A DNA stretch of 64,000 nucleotides. Origin: Phoenix dactylifera (lineage: Eukaryota > Streptophyta > Magnoliopsida > Arecales > Arecaceae). The translations under genes were made by a program, and so were the position numbers. The DNA lies in NCBI RefSeq assembly GCF_009389715.1, contig NC_052399.1, forward strand, positions 23,321,146 through 23,385,145, read 5' to 3'. Below the pieces are notes generated by a model. It was not told the origin of the DNA, searched no databases, and saw only the letters and a program-made list of their open reading frames with translations. This document shows positions 46,742-60,422 of the stretch, in pieces (positions within the stretch are counted from its first letter, which is position 1; each line of letters starts with the position of its first letter).

Positions 46742-49700
46742 TAGCAAGAGATGACAGGAGCAGAAAACGTGAGCTTACGTGGTTACAAAATTAAGGAAAA
46801 GCTCTTCCTCTCGGCTTGCAATGCTGGGCCGTCTGTAAAGCCCATTGACCCCCCTCTCCTCGAAGTAGGGAAAAAAAAATCTGGATCCATATTAAAATTG
46901 GACCTGAACAGGTAATTAAGATTCATGGGTCGGACCTAATTACCAAACAAACAAATTCATCCGGACAAAATATAGTAGTAATTGGTTGTCGACCAACTAT
47001 AAAAAATGGTTGAAAATATTAGATCGATCGAGATATAATTAACTAATTTATACAAAGCACATCGAAGAAGAGTTCATGGCTGGCTATTGTCAATCATGAA
47101 ATAAGTTACATGTTTGTAGTTCTTTTACTGGAATTAAGATAATCTCCATGCAGTCGTGGGAGCTGTGCCGGTTACAGTTTAAAACGTCATTAATTTAGAT
47201 CGCAGATGATCCAATCCAGACCATATCCGGACAGGATCGACAAAATTTCGGATGCCATATCGCAAACTAGATTCCACATCGCGAAACTCGCCTTGTAGTT
47301 AAACTTGGAACGGATTCACGGAGAAGGAAAGCAATTGAATCACTTTTTGTACTTTTTTAGATCTTTCTTTTCACAGGTTATGATGCCCATATATGGACTT
47401 CGTACCATTTTCATCTTGGATCATAAAATCCACCTCCATTCAGCGTCTTCCTCGTTCGATCATAAAACTCTTCTTCTTCTTCTTCTTTGATAAATCTGAT
47501 ATTTTATACCAAATGTGTACAAATACATCAATAAAAATTAGAAAAATAAAATATTCAAAAATTAAACAGGAAGATCAGTTGCAGGTCCCATAATATAGTT
47601 CCAGTATGATTGGCTATATAAAATGCCATCCAATCTACAACACTATTAGCTTTTATGAAGGTGTGTCAGTTCAAATAAAATCAAGGTGCGTATAATTTTC
47701 TAAATATCAAGCACGGAAGGATGGATCTCCCATATTACAAAGCCATTTAATAACTATCAAGAAGTCATCCTCTGAGCAGCATATCGTAAAACTTATCTCT
47801 TCCAACAATCACTTATGATGGATCCTTCATTACTTGACATTGTCTCCTTTTTATTTTTCTCATTTTAAAATTATTTTTTTAATTTTTCAAATTATATATG
47901 TAGACGGAATGGGAGTGATTAAACTTATTTTTTAAAATTATTCTTGCTCTTTGGTCCAATCAGAATTCTATTATTTATGATTGGAAACTTCCGCAATTCT
48001 TTTACACAATATTTTAGTATTTTGAAAAAAATAGTTGTTATTGTTGTAGTGATTCATGAGTTAATTAGTTGGGTTAGCGATTATGTTCAGTAGAAATCCA
48101 AGTGAACCAAGTTTTCGGGTTTGCAAGTACTGATCTGCAGTTCTAAGGGCAAAGGGACTTGATATAATGGATAAACGTATCCAAATCTAACCATCCTATT
48201 TTTAAGTTTTAGGGTTCACTTGATACTGATTTTTTTTTTTTTTTTTTGCCAAACAAAAGCACAAAACTTAATACAGAAAATATGTTTGCTTACCATGTTT
48301 CTATTTCTGTTTTTTTAACAACTTCTATTATTTCTAGAAAAAAACTGGAAGTAAACTTTTTACTTTCAATTTTCTAAAACATAACCAGTCACTCCTTGTG
48401 TCTTGTTTAGGAACTAATGTGGTTCTTTCATGGGGAGCTTCTTAAATTATGTTTTGTCTCCTTTTTTTTTTTTTTTTTTTCTTTTTCGCAAAGCTGTTTT
48501 GTAGCGTGTTAGTTGCATAGGATTTGGAAGGACAATTACATACCCAGGAAATGAATTGGGCGGACCACCGCGTCCAATGGACACCCTCAGGGAGCTATGT
48601 GCATATGGGACTACCACTGTGCGTATGGGCCCATCTCTTTAGATACCAGGATATAGGGTCTGTCCCTCCGTGCCATTCAAGACACGAGTATCGTATACAC
48701 GGAATGTACAACCACAAATCAGAAGGCCAATTAGAACTAAGTCGAGCTTCAGAGCTTAAGGTCAATCTACCAAAGTTCCAAGCCGAGCTACCGAGTTTGA
48801 GGCGAAACTACCAACTCTCAAGTTAGGCACTCATGTCAAGCTCTTTAGGTAGAATTCATGCCGAGCACTCTAAACCGAGCTGGTGCTTCTCTTGCTCAAA
48901 ACATCTACCTTTTCACAGCTAGGATGGTCTTTTTCTTACCGCTTTTGATTTCCAATCCTCTTGTTTAGAGAGGCAAAAAGCTGTCCTTGATTTTTTTCTG
49001 TAATAATGAAAAAAGAAGTCCGCTTTCAAGTCTGTTTGTTTGAAAAAAACAACTTGGTGGTGTGAAAGTATAGTTTCATCAAACTACCTAGAATTCTAAC
49101 ATAAACCATCAAACAGATGACCTACTAGTATATTAAAAAAAAAAGAAAAAGAAACTATAGAAGCATGTTTTCCCCCTCTCCAAAGAGTGGTAACAAAACA
49201 TGATTTATTAAGAATAAATTATTCTTATCCTCCGATTTAAAATCAATGAAACATGATGGCGTCAGGCCTGAGATGTTTCATGATCAATGACCAAATAAAA
49301 CTTATAGTTGCTGTTATTTTGTTTAATTGAATGGTTACTTTGGGTTTGGTCAATTATATATTGAAGTCGGTATTGATCATTAGGCCTGACTTCTTCTAAA
49401 GGCTGCTTTTCAAAGCTAAACAATCTATTACAACTCCTTCATCCTATCCTTTTTATTGTATGGTGAAAAACTTAATCGTTTGGCCTTTATTTAAGCCAAA
49501 GTCTCAAGGCGACATTTATTTAAGCCGACAAGTGCCACACTGTACCCATGCACGTGGCCTGATGAAAGCAACATGGATCGTGCCTCCCCCAGTCGGCAGC
49601 TAAACCGACTCTCCATCGCCATTCAGCGAAAACTCTCCTACCTGCACATAGGCGGAGTTTAGACTGATTTATTATTATTATTTAGAAAGCCCAGGCCCGA

Positions 49701-52060
49701 GCCCAGGCCCCAGCACAGGCCCGACTTGAAAGTCAATCGGGCCGATTCGAAAGAGCCCATGCGATAGAGGAAAGGTTTTGATTTCCTCCTCTACTCCGCC
49801 AAGTCCTCCGATCGGAATCTCGGCTTCCGGACCAAGAGAAGGAAGTTTCGGAGTCCAGGAGGGAGATGGGGTTGAGGTGGGTGAGGAGGCGAGGGAGGGA
49901 GGGGTTTGAGGCTGAAGGCGTTGAAAGGGGAAGGGGCGTCGCTGTCACCGTCACCATCGGCTATTCAGGGACCAAAGGATCGGATGGAGAGGCGGCGGAG
50001 TGGAAGAACCTCACCGATGTGGAAATTGGTAAAAGTGGAGAGTAGGGCTGTCCCGCACTCACGTGGCCACGAGCAACCCAGCGAATCAAATTCGTTCCGC
50101 TAGGGTACAAAGGTCAGGCCGGCGATCCGGCCTAAGTTTGGGCTTCGTTGTCGGGCCTGGTCTGGGTTCAAGTACCTATTCAAGCCCAGCCTGAAATATC
50201 TACGAGCCTCACTTTTAAATCCTAGTCCGATCCGATTAAACATGGTCCCACCGGCAGCCCTCTCGAAGTCGGCCCGGCCCGGCCCACTTCCACCCCTAGA
50301 ACCTGCATGTTGACTTGCCGTCGCCATTCTAGTCCTCCTCTTTCCCGGGAGGACCCGGTTCCCTTGTATTAAAACCCGGACATTTCTAGCCATTCGATTT
50401 GGCCGGTTCCAGCGGATGAGATCAAGATGACGGCCTTGTTCGCTTACGTGAACTAAAGCAAACGAGACAGGGTTGTAGTACAAGCTTTAGCTACGCTAGC
50501 CCGCTAAGATGCTCCGCTTTCCCTCAACCCGTCACCGAATAACAGCCGAAGGCGTCAACAAAACGAAATATCTCTCTAGCAAAATATTAGCTATAACAAT
50601 AAACAATAAAAGCAGCGTCAAAAGCGTCGGCACTCACGGGAATCCCGAGGTACGGGCAGCTCGCCTCCGAACACGTGGATGCATCTGCGGGCCTGAGGCG
50701 TCACATAAGGCTGGAGCTGGGGGCACGTGTACCGCCAGAACTGCGCCCCGGTCCGGATCTCGTGACACCGGAGCCGCGTGTTACCATCCGTACGTCCTGC
50801 GCTGATAGCCTAGTGCTGGGGCTGATCATTTTCTTTTCCCTTTTATATTGTTTTCTCGAAGTGCGAGCTGCGGTTGAGTCTAGACCACGGCCGAGGCCAA
50901 ACGGCGTTAAGTTTCCGCTCGCTTTCCGGTCCTTTCGGTATGGGGACGAGGGGCATGGCGCCCCATGCGTACCAGGGCAGGGAAGATCCATCGCTCCCTC
51001 CACGTGGTCCGGACTCTTACGTGGCTCGCGGCTGCGTACGGACTTGTCGGCTTCGCGTCTTTGTCGCGGCCAAGTTTACCAAACTGCCCTGCGTTTATAT
51101 GCATCATTCGTTTGTGTTAGACCGACCAGCCGTTTGATCGATTGATTTGATTGCTAAAACGACCAGAGCTTAGCGGCCCCCCGAGTGGACCCATTGGAAC
51201 GAGAGGCAACCCCGCGCCCTGGCTCGACTTTTAACGGCACATCGCGGAAGTTTTTTTTTTTTTTCTTCATCGCTTTTGGTAAATAATCGTGGAAGTTTTT
51301 CCGTCCGAGTGCCGACAACAAAGAAATGTTGTAATGTGTTTTATTCTAACAATAACATAGAGAAGACTTTGATGAGGGAAATATTAGGTGTAAAGTCTTC
51401 AGATTTTAAAGTTTTAAACAGCATAATGGAGTCGGTGATTGACAGCCTATGGTGGACCATTCCCGTTCCTCGCATTCACTGAATGTTGATGCAATGGTAC
51501 CATCGATACCTTCGGTGAACGAAAGAAGAAATGAGCGCCCATGATGGACACCGGCTCTCGTCGCCGTAATGGTCGTAAGTTTCTGCGCCTCGTCAACCAA
51601 ACATGTGGCCCGCCAACACTGCTTTGTCTAAGCTTCAATTGAATGCCACTCAATGTCGTGGGGCTCACCACCAACTACGCCGTGGCATCATCCGAAAGGA
51701 ACGGCCGCCGATGTGTGACATGTGTCTCCCCGCCCGCGCGCGAAGTATATCATGATCAATCAAAAATATAAAAGTTATTTTTTCTAAGCATCCTATATTT
51801 ATTTATATATATATATTTAAAAAATATTTTAATATAAAAAATCTTTCCGTGGATCAAACAAATCCTTGATCACCGGCAGGAAACAAGATTGATAGGTCAA
51901 GCTTTAAACCAATAACAGATGGGCCACGGTCACCCTAAATTTTTTCACTTATTAAGCGATGTGCCTAGAAGCTTGGACGGGTCGGTCAGTTCATAGTCGG
52001 TATCATATCTCAAATTATCAGATCCCAAGTCTCTTAAACGAAGGTTAAATGAGGGGGCAA
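46742..52060. other. Intergenic DNA, no supported gene
   Basis: It includes retroelement-like text around 48520-48900 (CCGAGCT-rich) and long T tracts. A minus frame at 49733-49957 (MVTVTATPLPLSTPSASNPS) has a transit-peptide-like composition but no partner exon. GC-rich frames between 50500 and 51150 overlap on both strands and match no family I know. Confidence 0.4.
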
Positions 52061-52062
52061 GT

Positions 52063-52070
52063 CACGTGTG
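52063..52070. promoter_or_regulatory. G-box CACGTGTG upstream of the CCCH gene
   Basis: First of three CACGTG cores within 0.8 kb upstream of the start at 52814. Confidence 0.4.
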
Positions 52071-52132
52071 ATCGGGTGGCGTCCATTATAAGAGGTCCAA
52101 GAAAGCCTTTAAGCCATCAAACCACATCATAC

Positions 52133-52140
52133 CACGTGGC
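52133..52140. promoter_or_regulatory. G-box/ABRE CACGTGGC upstream of the CCCH gene
   Basis: Matches the strong ABRE form ACGTGGC; lies next to a C-run at 52152-52170. Confidence 0.45.
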
Positions 52141-52151
52141 CAAATTTGACA

Positions 52152-52170
52152 CCCCCCCCCCCCCCCCCCC
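52152..52170. repeat. Poly-C run
   Basis: About 19 consecutive C residues. Confidence 0.9.
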
Positions 52171-52437
52171 TCCAACTGCCGCATGCCCCTTTCCCCAGGA
52201 CGGGTCGAATCTTACGACCTAGTCCAGTAGCCAAGCTACAGGAGCCCAATTAATCCATCGACCCGCATCGGGTTCGAGCCGGCTTAGATGCGCGCTCGAG
52301 CGGTCCCGTCATGAAATAATTTAATAGTTTTTTGGGAGACCGCCCGGCTAGCGGCCAAAGGGAGAACGTGTCCGCGAAATGGCGCCCCCACGGACCACAT
52401 CACCATGCGCATGTCTGACACCGCTCTCTGCGTTGTC

Positions 52438-52445
52438 CACGTGTC
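52438..52445. promoter_or_regulatory. ABRE CACGTGTC upstream of the CCCH gene
   Basis: The closest of the three G-box-type sites, about 235 bp upstream of the TATA-like sequence. Confidence 0.5.
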
Positions 52446-52672
52446 CTAAGACATCATCCCCCCTCCGAAACAGCTTCCGTCCGTTATCTCGCGCCCTCCC
52501 GCCCCCGTGTTTCTTCCCACCTATACCAACAAATCAGCATGCCTGCGCCTCCACCGCCTCACCCATCCAAACGCCGTCAGTTTTTTATTTTTTAATCCGT
52601 ATATCAAGTATCTACTCCGCCCCGTTTACATTAACCAAGGTTATCCTGACCTAACCCTGGTTATAACACCAG

Positions 52673-52680
52673 TTTATATT
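52673..52680 (+). promoter_or_regulatory. TATA-like sequence of the CCCH gene
   Basis: TTTATATT, about 140 bp upstream of the ATG, followed by a GA-rich leader at 52733-52766. Confidence 0.35.
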
Positions 52681-52813
52681 CTCCGCTCCATTCCATATCT
52701 TCTCTGTGTCCGAACCAGACGGGACGGGGAGATCGAGAGGGAGGGAGGGGGAGAGAGAGAGAGTGAATAGGGAATATAGATGAGAGATTAAGGGGAAGGG
52801 AGAGGGAACCATA

Positions 52814-54001
52814 ATGATGATGGGAGAAGGGAGCCATTACAATCCAACGGTTCACGTCCCGCCGTGGACCCCCTTCGACGATCCGACAGCGGGGGTCGCG
52901 TACAACCTCCCCGTGAGCGGGGTCACCGGCGACAGTGGGCACTGCTCCCCCTACGCGCTGGGGGAGGCGGCGCTGGCCGCGCTGCAGCGCTACCTCCCCT
53001 GCAACGAGCCTTACTCGGCGGGGGAGGATTCCGACGAGTCGGAGCTGGCGGACGCGCCGGTGGACGCCTACTCGTGCGACGAGTTTCGGATGTACGAGTT
53101 CAAGGTGCGGCGGTGCGCGAGGGGGCGTTCCCACGACTGGACGGAGTGCCCCTACGCCCACCCGGGCGAGAAGGCTCGTCGGAGGGACCCCCGGAAGTAC
53201 CATTACTCCGGCACCGCCTGCCCGGACTTCCGGAAGGGAAACTGCAAGCGGGGCGACGCCTGCGAGTTCGCCCATGGGGTGTTCGAGTGCTGGCTCCATC
53301 CGTCCCGCTACCGGACTCAACCGTGCAAGGATGGCACCGCCTGCCGTCGCCGCGTCTGCTTCTTCGCCCACACCCCGGAGCAGCTCCGCGTGCTTCCCGA
53401 GCAGCAACAGCAGCAGCAGCTGAGTCCGAGGACTGCAGCAGCCATGGACTCCTACGACGGTTCTCCGCTTCGTCACCAGCATACCTTTGAGCCTTACGTC
53501 TCCAAGAATCTGTTCTCGTCGTCGCCAACCTCGACGCTGATATCGCCGCCGATATCTCCGCCGTCGGAGTCGCCCCCGATGTCTCCGAGCGGTGGCCCAG
53601 GTGTGCGGCGGTCGTCGTGGCCGGTGAACGAGGTGCTGGCGTCGTTGAGGCAGTTGCAGCTGAGCAAGGTAAGGTCCGCACCGAATTCCTGGGGGTATGG
53701 AATGGGCGGCGGGGCTGGTTTTGGGTCGCCAAGGGGTGGGACGGGTTTTAGGGCGGGGTTCTGTAGCTTGCCATCGACGCCGACGGCGGGGGCGGTCGGC
53801 GGGGGAGCTGTTTTTCTGGAGGGGCCTGAAGGAGGTTCTCTTGAGGAAGAAGAGGCGGTGGAGAGAGTGGAGTCCGGGAGGCCGCTGAGGGCCAAGATGT
53901 TCGAGAGGCTTAGCAAGGACAGCGTTCTGGAGAAGCCGGATGCCGCCACGCCAGCTGGGCCGGCGCCGGACGTTGGTTGGGTGTCCGAGTTGGTGAAGTA
54001 G
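52814..54001 (+). CDS. TZF: Tandem CCCH zinc-finger protein, plant RR-TZF type (OsTZF1/AtTZF2-3-like)
   Basis: Intronless, GC-rich, 395 residues, TAG at 53999-54001. The arginine-rich part is [16 protein letters not shown] (101-116), then finger 1 CX7CX5CX3H ([19 protein letters not shown], from 136), a 16-residue linker, and finger 2 CX5CX4CX3H ([16 protein letters not shown], from about 171). This is the plant-specific RR-TZF arrangement. A Gln run, a Ser/Pro-rich stretch and a Leu-rich [12 protein letters not shown] (possible export signal) followed by RSAPNSWG complete the protein. Family members bind AU-rich RNA, promote its decay, locate to P-bodies and stress granules, and are induced by ABA, salt and drought; for this copy that is inferred. 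The GA-rich leader and upstream G-boxes fit a stress-regulated gene. The first of three consecutive ATGs is taken as start. Confidence 0.95.
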   Translation: MMMGEGSHYNPTVHVPPWTPFDDPTAGVAYNLPVSGVTGDSGHCSPYALGEAALAALQRYLPCNEPYSAGEDSDESELADAPVDAYSCDEFRMYEFKVRRCARGRSHDWTECPYAHPGEKARRRDPRKYHYSGTACPDFRKGNCKRGDACEFAHGVFECWLHPSRYRTQPCKDGTACRRRVCFFAHTPEQLRVLPEQQQQQQLSPRTAAAMDSYDGSPLRHQHTFEPYVSKNLFSSSPTSTLISPPISPPSESPPMSPSGGPGVRRSSWPVNEVLASLRQLQLSKVRSAPNSWGYGMGGGAGFGSPRGGTGFRAGFCSLPSTPTAGAVGGGAVFLEGPEGGSLEEEEAVERVESGRPLRAKMFERLSKDSVLEKPDAATPAGPAPDVGWVSELVK

Positions 54002-57000
54002 TGGGCCGTGAAGTAGTGGCCAGTTCTGAGTTTGGGGTGGGAGGGGGGTGAGAAATTGACGGAAAGGAAGTAGTATTTTGGGTTGGTAGCCCCCTTTTTT
54101 TTGGATTATTGTGAATATTTTGAGTTTAAAAGAAAAAAAAATTGGAAAAAGGTGTTATTCTGTAAATATGATGGACGGGGATGGCAAGAGAGGGTTGTTC
54201 TGTTTTGGGGTTCATGGTGGCGCAGGGAGAGGGATTAAGAAGATTGAAGAAGTTACTGACGGTGATGGCTTTCTGGGTTTCATTTGTACAGGGAAGCTGC
54301 CAAAGATGGGTAGTCCTGCAATGATGTTATTTTGATTTATTTCAAGCACATCCATGTTATTGTCTCCTTTAAATGTCCATTTTGGTTAGTTTGTGTCCAT
54401 CCAAAGTTTCTGATTCCGCTGTGAACCGGTATTTTATGTTCATACCTTCTGTTGCTCTTGAGTATGATTGTAATATATTTTTCTGCTATCTATGCGAACT
54501 TTAAGTAGATTAAGAGGATGTTTCCTGGTATCATAGTGACGTTGTCGTGGCTATGAAATGTTTGCAATGAAATGATGTATATCCATTGCCAAGTGGGCAA
54601 CGTAAAAAAACCTCATGAGCAGGACATCGGATGGTGGCGGTACTTCTGAATGGATATTTATCAGGGTAAGATCTTCGCCTTGGTCGCCCGGCGCTCGGTC
54701 GCCGGTCTATTATGGGTTGAGAAGGCCCGCGCCTTATTCCCGATGCGGATACATAATTAATAACCTACCATATTTTATGTGCTGGATGGAGATCTGGTAA
54801 GTAATCGAACATCTAGTCTTGGATTGGATGGGCCATGAATGGTAAGTAGTAGGCTGGCAAAACAGGAAAGCTGCGAGCTTTCCTTGGAAGCGCGACAGGA
54901 GGTGCATTTTCGGAAAAGCAGGATCGTTTTTATGTTAAGAATGTTTGAACTAGTAAGCTCTAATAATAAAATTTGGAGATGTTAGGTTGCGGAGGGACAG
55001 GATGTCATTATTTACTTACTACCTCTGGGTCCCTCCCTATTCGAGAGCCGTAGAGCTGGAATTAAGAGGGTCATGAGAAGTCTGGAAGGTTCGTACCCCT
55101 CCTCCACCCCTTGAAGTGGAAAGAAAGCCTGCGACCGCTGCAGTTCCCGGATCATCGATCGGACCGCCAAGAATAGAGTCTCTCTCACCCCTTCTAATTG
55201 TTATTATCCTGTACTTTTTTCGTGACATATCTCGGATAAATGGTATGACAAGAAGCGAGGGTTCTCCGTTGGTATTGCTTTGGCGGAGTTTAATTTAACG
55301 ATAATAAAAAAAAAGGAGAGTGGAGTGGGAATCCTCCGGGCGTCGCGTCTTTTCACGTGGTTAAAGCGTTGGACCCGGTTCCTGCTTTTGTGGAAGGAAG
55401 GGGAAGGCTTTTTCTCAAAGGGATAAGCGTCGCGGAGCTCAGAGATGATGGAAGCCGGGATAAAGCGAGACGGGGATATCTATCTTAGTTTTTAATTAAT
55501 TCTTTTGTTCAGTATTATTGTCCATCGTGTTGGTGTTATCCATTCCGCACAAGGACGTCGCCATCGCTTGACGAGAAGAAATAACTGCAAATCTAAAAGA
55601 AAATATACCCAACTCCGCTTGCACCGTGCGCCCATGCGCCATACCGGCCCGGAACGACCGGAGAAAAAAAAAAAGCTGGTCCTTGTAGGTTTTCGAGACG
55701 ATGGGGGTATTACGGGAAAGTTGAAGTCTATGCTTTACCAAGGTGGAACACGACCGGAGAGTGGGAGTGTGAGAGGGAGGGAAAATGGCAAATGGCCTTC
55801 GTGCCATCCATTGTTTCATGGGAAAGTTAAATGTGTATGCTTCGACTAGACATTGTACGTACGGTTGAGACCTTGCTATTAAATACTACGCAGTGTTTCA
55901 TGAGATACATGCGACTTCAGTAAAAACATTGGTTGGGGTAGGAGCATGGGTCAACCGGTGCAGTTTGGCTAGCTTCTTGAACGCGTCAACAAAATGGAAC
56001 TCAACTACGACCTCCAGAAAAGAAGGAAAAATTCTCAAGAGTACAAAATGGTGAGAAGAACAGGGAAGTCGTCATCTTTCCAACAGGCCTATCCGTCGTG
56101 TATATCTTCCTCTAAATCTTCTCTACGAAGCTAGACTAGAAAAATGAAAACGCTCTCAGGTGCGCCACGTAATGTACGCAAGGAGTTTCCGGAGTCCAGC
56201 TAATGCAAATGTATGGTCTTCCAGCATTCTTGGACTGGCCGACTATTATTAACAGCCTAAAACCATGAGTTAACCTTACAAGAAATCAAGCTTAAGCGAG
56301 ACACCACAGGTGGCTTGGTGGTGTCTGTCCCTTTCCATAGACCGTGTCTTACACTCGAATCCTTGGTGGTGAGTAAATCTCTCCAATTTTTCCGGCGCAG
56401 GTGGGGTTGGGAGGAGTGCGCTATCTGGAATTTTATTTTGCCTTGTCGGACAAAAAACAGAAATGGGGCCGGTCTCACTTTGATGTTAACCTGCCATCCC
56501 GCTTACTCCAGACTCCAGAGGTAGTCACAGACTCACACGTGGCCTCCCATCAAGGGCACCTAACTATTCCTTTCGGCTGAAGTCCCCGCTCTTTGCTATC
56601 TCCAGCCAGAAGGTGTTTGTGGATAGGCCAGAGCCCGCTAATCCATTACATGATGGCTAGTTGGTGGATGCCATCATGTCACCTTCCCTTCATAGCAGGA
56701 AACTCCTCCCTTTTATCTCTCTCATCTTCCAAAGATGCTTAATATATTTGCATCCTTCGGCTCTCTTTAAAAACGGAGGTGCAGGAGTGGCCAAAATAAG
56801 GAAGGGTGTCAAGTCCTCTATTCACCAGTCGTCACGACATTGCCGATCCTGTCGCCGTCCAATATGTGTGGCCAGTCTTTTTTTTTTTTTAAGTAGACAT
56901 TGAACACTGGCGGAGAACAATGCTGACTAAAAGGCTAAAATGGGTTACTGCATGTAAACTGTAGCCATCCATGAGAAGTCCCTCTCAGCTACCGTGAATT

Positions 57001-59082
57001 CATGAAAGCTCCAGCGTAGGAGGGGCCATCTGATGCACCAGGGAGAACTTCTGGAACAGTCCATCAGCTCAACGACATACAGGTATTACTACAACCATAG
57101 CACAGCCCATGATCTTATGTTGCCCGATGACAGCTAACCGATAGCATCGGCCATGAAGCTTCCAATTGTCGTGGTCCTCAGGTCATTCTCCGCGGCCAGG
57201 GACCATCGGTACGGGAACCGAGCACAGGGCGAGGGCAGGTACACGAACCTGGAAAAGAAAACTATAGAGACATAACACTTTGGAGTTTGGATTGGCACCG
57301 CACCAGTTTGCATGCCTGCATCTGCAAGCTATTATGCTTTGCAAAGTTATGCACAAGAGATCACATGGGAGGTCACACACAGAGAAACAAAGTTTTTAGC
57401 AGGTGGTCTTTCCTCATAATCCCCAGAGATTAATCTTGATCCTCGGACTGCGCAGAAGTAGATAGAATCTGCCCACTTTTTTCTCTTTTCATTAATTTTA
57501 TGATAAAGAACAAGGGGATTCTTCTCTCCTTGGATCAACCATTAGCTAGATTTGCGCGAAATATGTCTTGGTAAACAAAGTTACAGCTATTCCGACATCG
57601 AAATCCAGATTGAGAAATCCCGTACCCAACATTACCCATTAATTGACCATTAACTTTCTTGACTATAACTTCAGCATTAATTGCAAGTATAGTTTAGTAG
57701 AAGAGATGCATCTAATAACTACGAGGAATAGATATACGAAAAGCATCATGATCTCAATCTCTTTCATGTGGATAGCTCTTCAAATGGCCCGTAAGCATGC
57801 CTTTGTATACAATCATATTAGGAGCTACCTTTTTTGTCGGTTGCTGCACAACTAGGGGGAATGAGAAAAAGTCTAATGGTTTAAGAACATTATCACCCCT
57901 CAATTAATTAAGTACTTCATGACCCAAATCACGATCAAAATAATCTAACAATTTGAAAAAAAAACATTATCATCCCTATATTAAGTAGTTAATGGACCAA
58001 ATTAATGTTAGAATATGTAATAGTGTTTCCTCAAAAAAAAAAAAAATGTTACTGATGGTTAAGCGCTTCCTTTTGGTCATGGCAACGACTTTCCAATGGA
58101 TTAAGCATCATATAGATAAATATAATTCACGTTATCAGAAATAAAGTTTGTATAATTTATTTAATTATTGTTTTGATACAGACGATCATCCTAAGAGAGA
58201 AGCATCACTGTCAAAAAAAAATATCAATATCACAACCACCACCAACACAAGCTGCACTGCCTCCACCGATCACCACTGCCATGATCCTCCTATGCCACCT
58301 AAGGTCAGGTCAAAAATATATCAGATAGGATTGTTCAGATGACCTCAACTATTAAAAGACTAGCAATGATGTTAATGATAAGAAAACCTGCCCAAGAGAC
58401 CGCTTATGCTCTACTGTTTTCTCATTGAATAAGAGTAACAAAATTGCAAAAATCTATTGGCTGTAAAAATCCTCAACGTTTATTCTAGTTACCTTAGTAA
58501 GGTCATCCATTCTGTTGATCACATGCCTCCAGGTTCAGTGCCTGTTCCAATGAAAGAGAAAGCAGTCCAGCTGTCCAGACAACCATTTCACAGCAAACAC
58601 TTCTTAGTGGAAGTCTTTGTCCTCGAATGCCTTTTGATGCCTTTACCTGGATCTCCTCGGAAGCAATTATGCAATTTTTGGCGTTTTTTGCTTCCTTTCT
58701 TTCCACAGAAAATCATTGTTGTGAAGGTTTGGCTATGTTAGATTCGGAATACCAAGCACATGGATTTCTCCATGCCATGATCTGTCAGTATTTGTTGTGT
58801 GTGTGTGTTTTAATTAATTCGTCAGCCATGCGTCATGTTTAAATAAGACTATGCCAAGAAAATGCTATTTTTCTTTTAATGCAATAATCTTACCATGGTT
58901 GGTACTACTAGGAAGTGACCAAGGTCCTACAACATCCATAGAATTAAACACCAAATGAAAAAAATCCAGATTTAATGAATTGGTGCTGGGTCGATCAATA
59001 GCCGGTTCAGTACGATATCGATGCATACTGTACTGACACGAAATGTATCAAATCTAAGGAGAGGGACATGGAGAGGGAGGAA

Positions 59083-59158
59083 GAGAAGAGAGAGAGAGAG
59101 AGAGAGAAAGGACATAGCTACTGAGATCATCATCCGCACGAGAGAGAGAGAGAGAGAG
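59083..59158. repeat. GA microsatellite tracts
   Basis: Two (GA)n runs separated by about 35 bp. Confidence 0.9.
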
Positions 59159-60282
59159 GCTGAAACAGGACGCAGTATATACTTGTAATCATCATCAAAA
59201 GTGGTGGCGACGAAACCCTATCCTTCGCCAAACATAAGAGGGAAGGAGAAAGTAATTGGAAGGCAAGGTGACTCAGGGTCAATAGGCACCAAGACAACCA
59301 ACTTTTTGAAAAAAAAAATGAACGCCTCAAGAATATATGCTTGATGGTGAAAACAATTCATCAGCAATTATATTGCATTTTATCAGCTGCCAATGAATTT
59401 TATGTTGGGGTAGAATATGGGAATGGCACAATCTTTACAGAAGTTGTCTCGGAGCAGTAGTAATAGATATTGGATTTGATGGACATCTAATTTCGAGTAC
59501 GGAAAACAGATACCATGTTGCTACACTTGAAAATAGGATATTTCACTATCCCATATGATTATGGAAGACCATTGTCTTAAAATTGTCTACAAAATATGAT
59601 ATTTCAAAGTTTGCATTGCATAGAAATCAGCATTCACCAGACTGTTAACCTGGCCACCTGCCTCAAAGCAAACAATTGCACATTCCGATATTTCTAAGTC
59701 CATGCTAGTGTCAATAAACTGAAAGAAAAAGTGTGAAAGTCTTGGAGAACCAGGGTTGCCGTTACCCATCACTTTAGGTTTATGGTCTGATTGTGTGACC
59801 TAGGACTATCAGAATACAACCTACAGAGTAAGAGTAGCCATCCATGTGTACTCTTGGCATAAAATGCCCAGCATGCACAACACAACAACTGGTTAAATTA
59901 CATATGGAAAATGAAGAAAACTTCCCAGATCATATGTGTAAATGGTGCTAATAGACAAGAAGCCACATAAATACAGCTGTCAAGCTGTTGACCAAACTGA
60001 AAACATGAGGAATCAAGATAGAATATAACAAAAGAAACATTTATGTGCACAACGAAAGACCTTCGATTTATATCACAATAGCAGCCTGGGGAACAATCAA
60101 ACAGGTGAAATGATCCAAAAGGACCAAACTGAAAAATTAGATGCACACCATGGAGGGCAAAGAAAAAAAAGAGGAATGAGGTTAACAATAAAATACAGGC
60201 AAAAGAAACAAATATGAAATATGATGTCGTAAATGCTAAGCACATCTATTTTTACCATGGTTCTAAACAATGGTTCTGGCTT

Positions 60283-60422
60283 TTGCGCAATGGAAAAGTG
60301 GTTTATCACTGGTTCAAAACATGGAAACAGTCTCCCTACATGTGGGGGTAAAGCTGTATACATCTAACCCTCCCTAGATCTTGTAATGGTGGGAGCCTCG
60401 TGCATTAGGATACTTTTTTTTT
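60283..60422 (+). mobile_element. Au-like tRNA-derived SINE, 3' part
   Basis: Reads GCGCAATGG, a degraded B box GGTTCAAAACATGG, AAACAGTCTCCCTACATGTG, AAAGCTGTATACATCTAACC and GGTGGGAGCCTCGTGCATTA, and ends in a T-run. This is the Au SINE body and 3' end as I remember it; it is related to the minus copy at 22921-23066. Confidence 0.7.

Noticed and set aside
50509-51145. GC-rich frames on both strands
   Set aside because: No domain, no splice partners, and strong overlap between strands.
52661-53949. Long antisense and alternate-frame proteins over the CCCH gene
   Set aside because: GC-rich third positions leave other frames open; only the plus frame from 52814 carries the spaced CCCH fingers.
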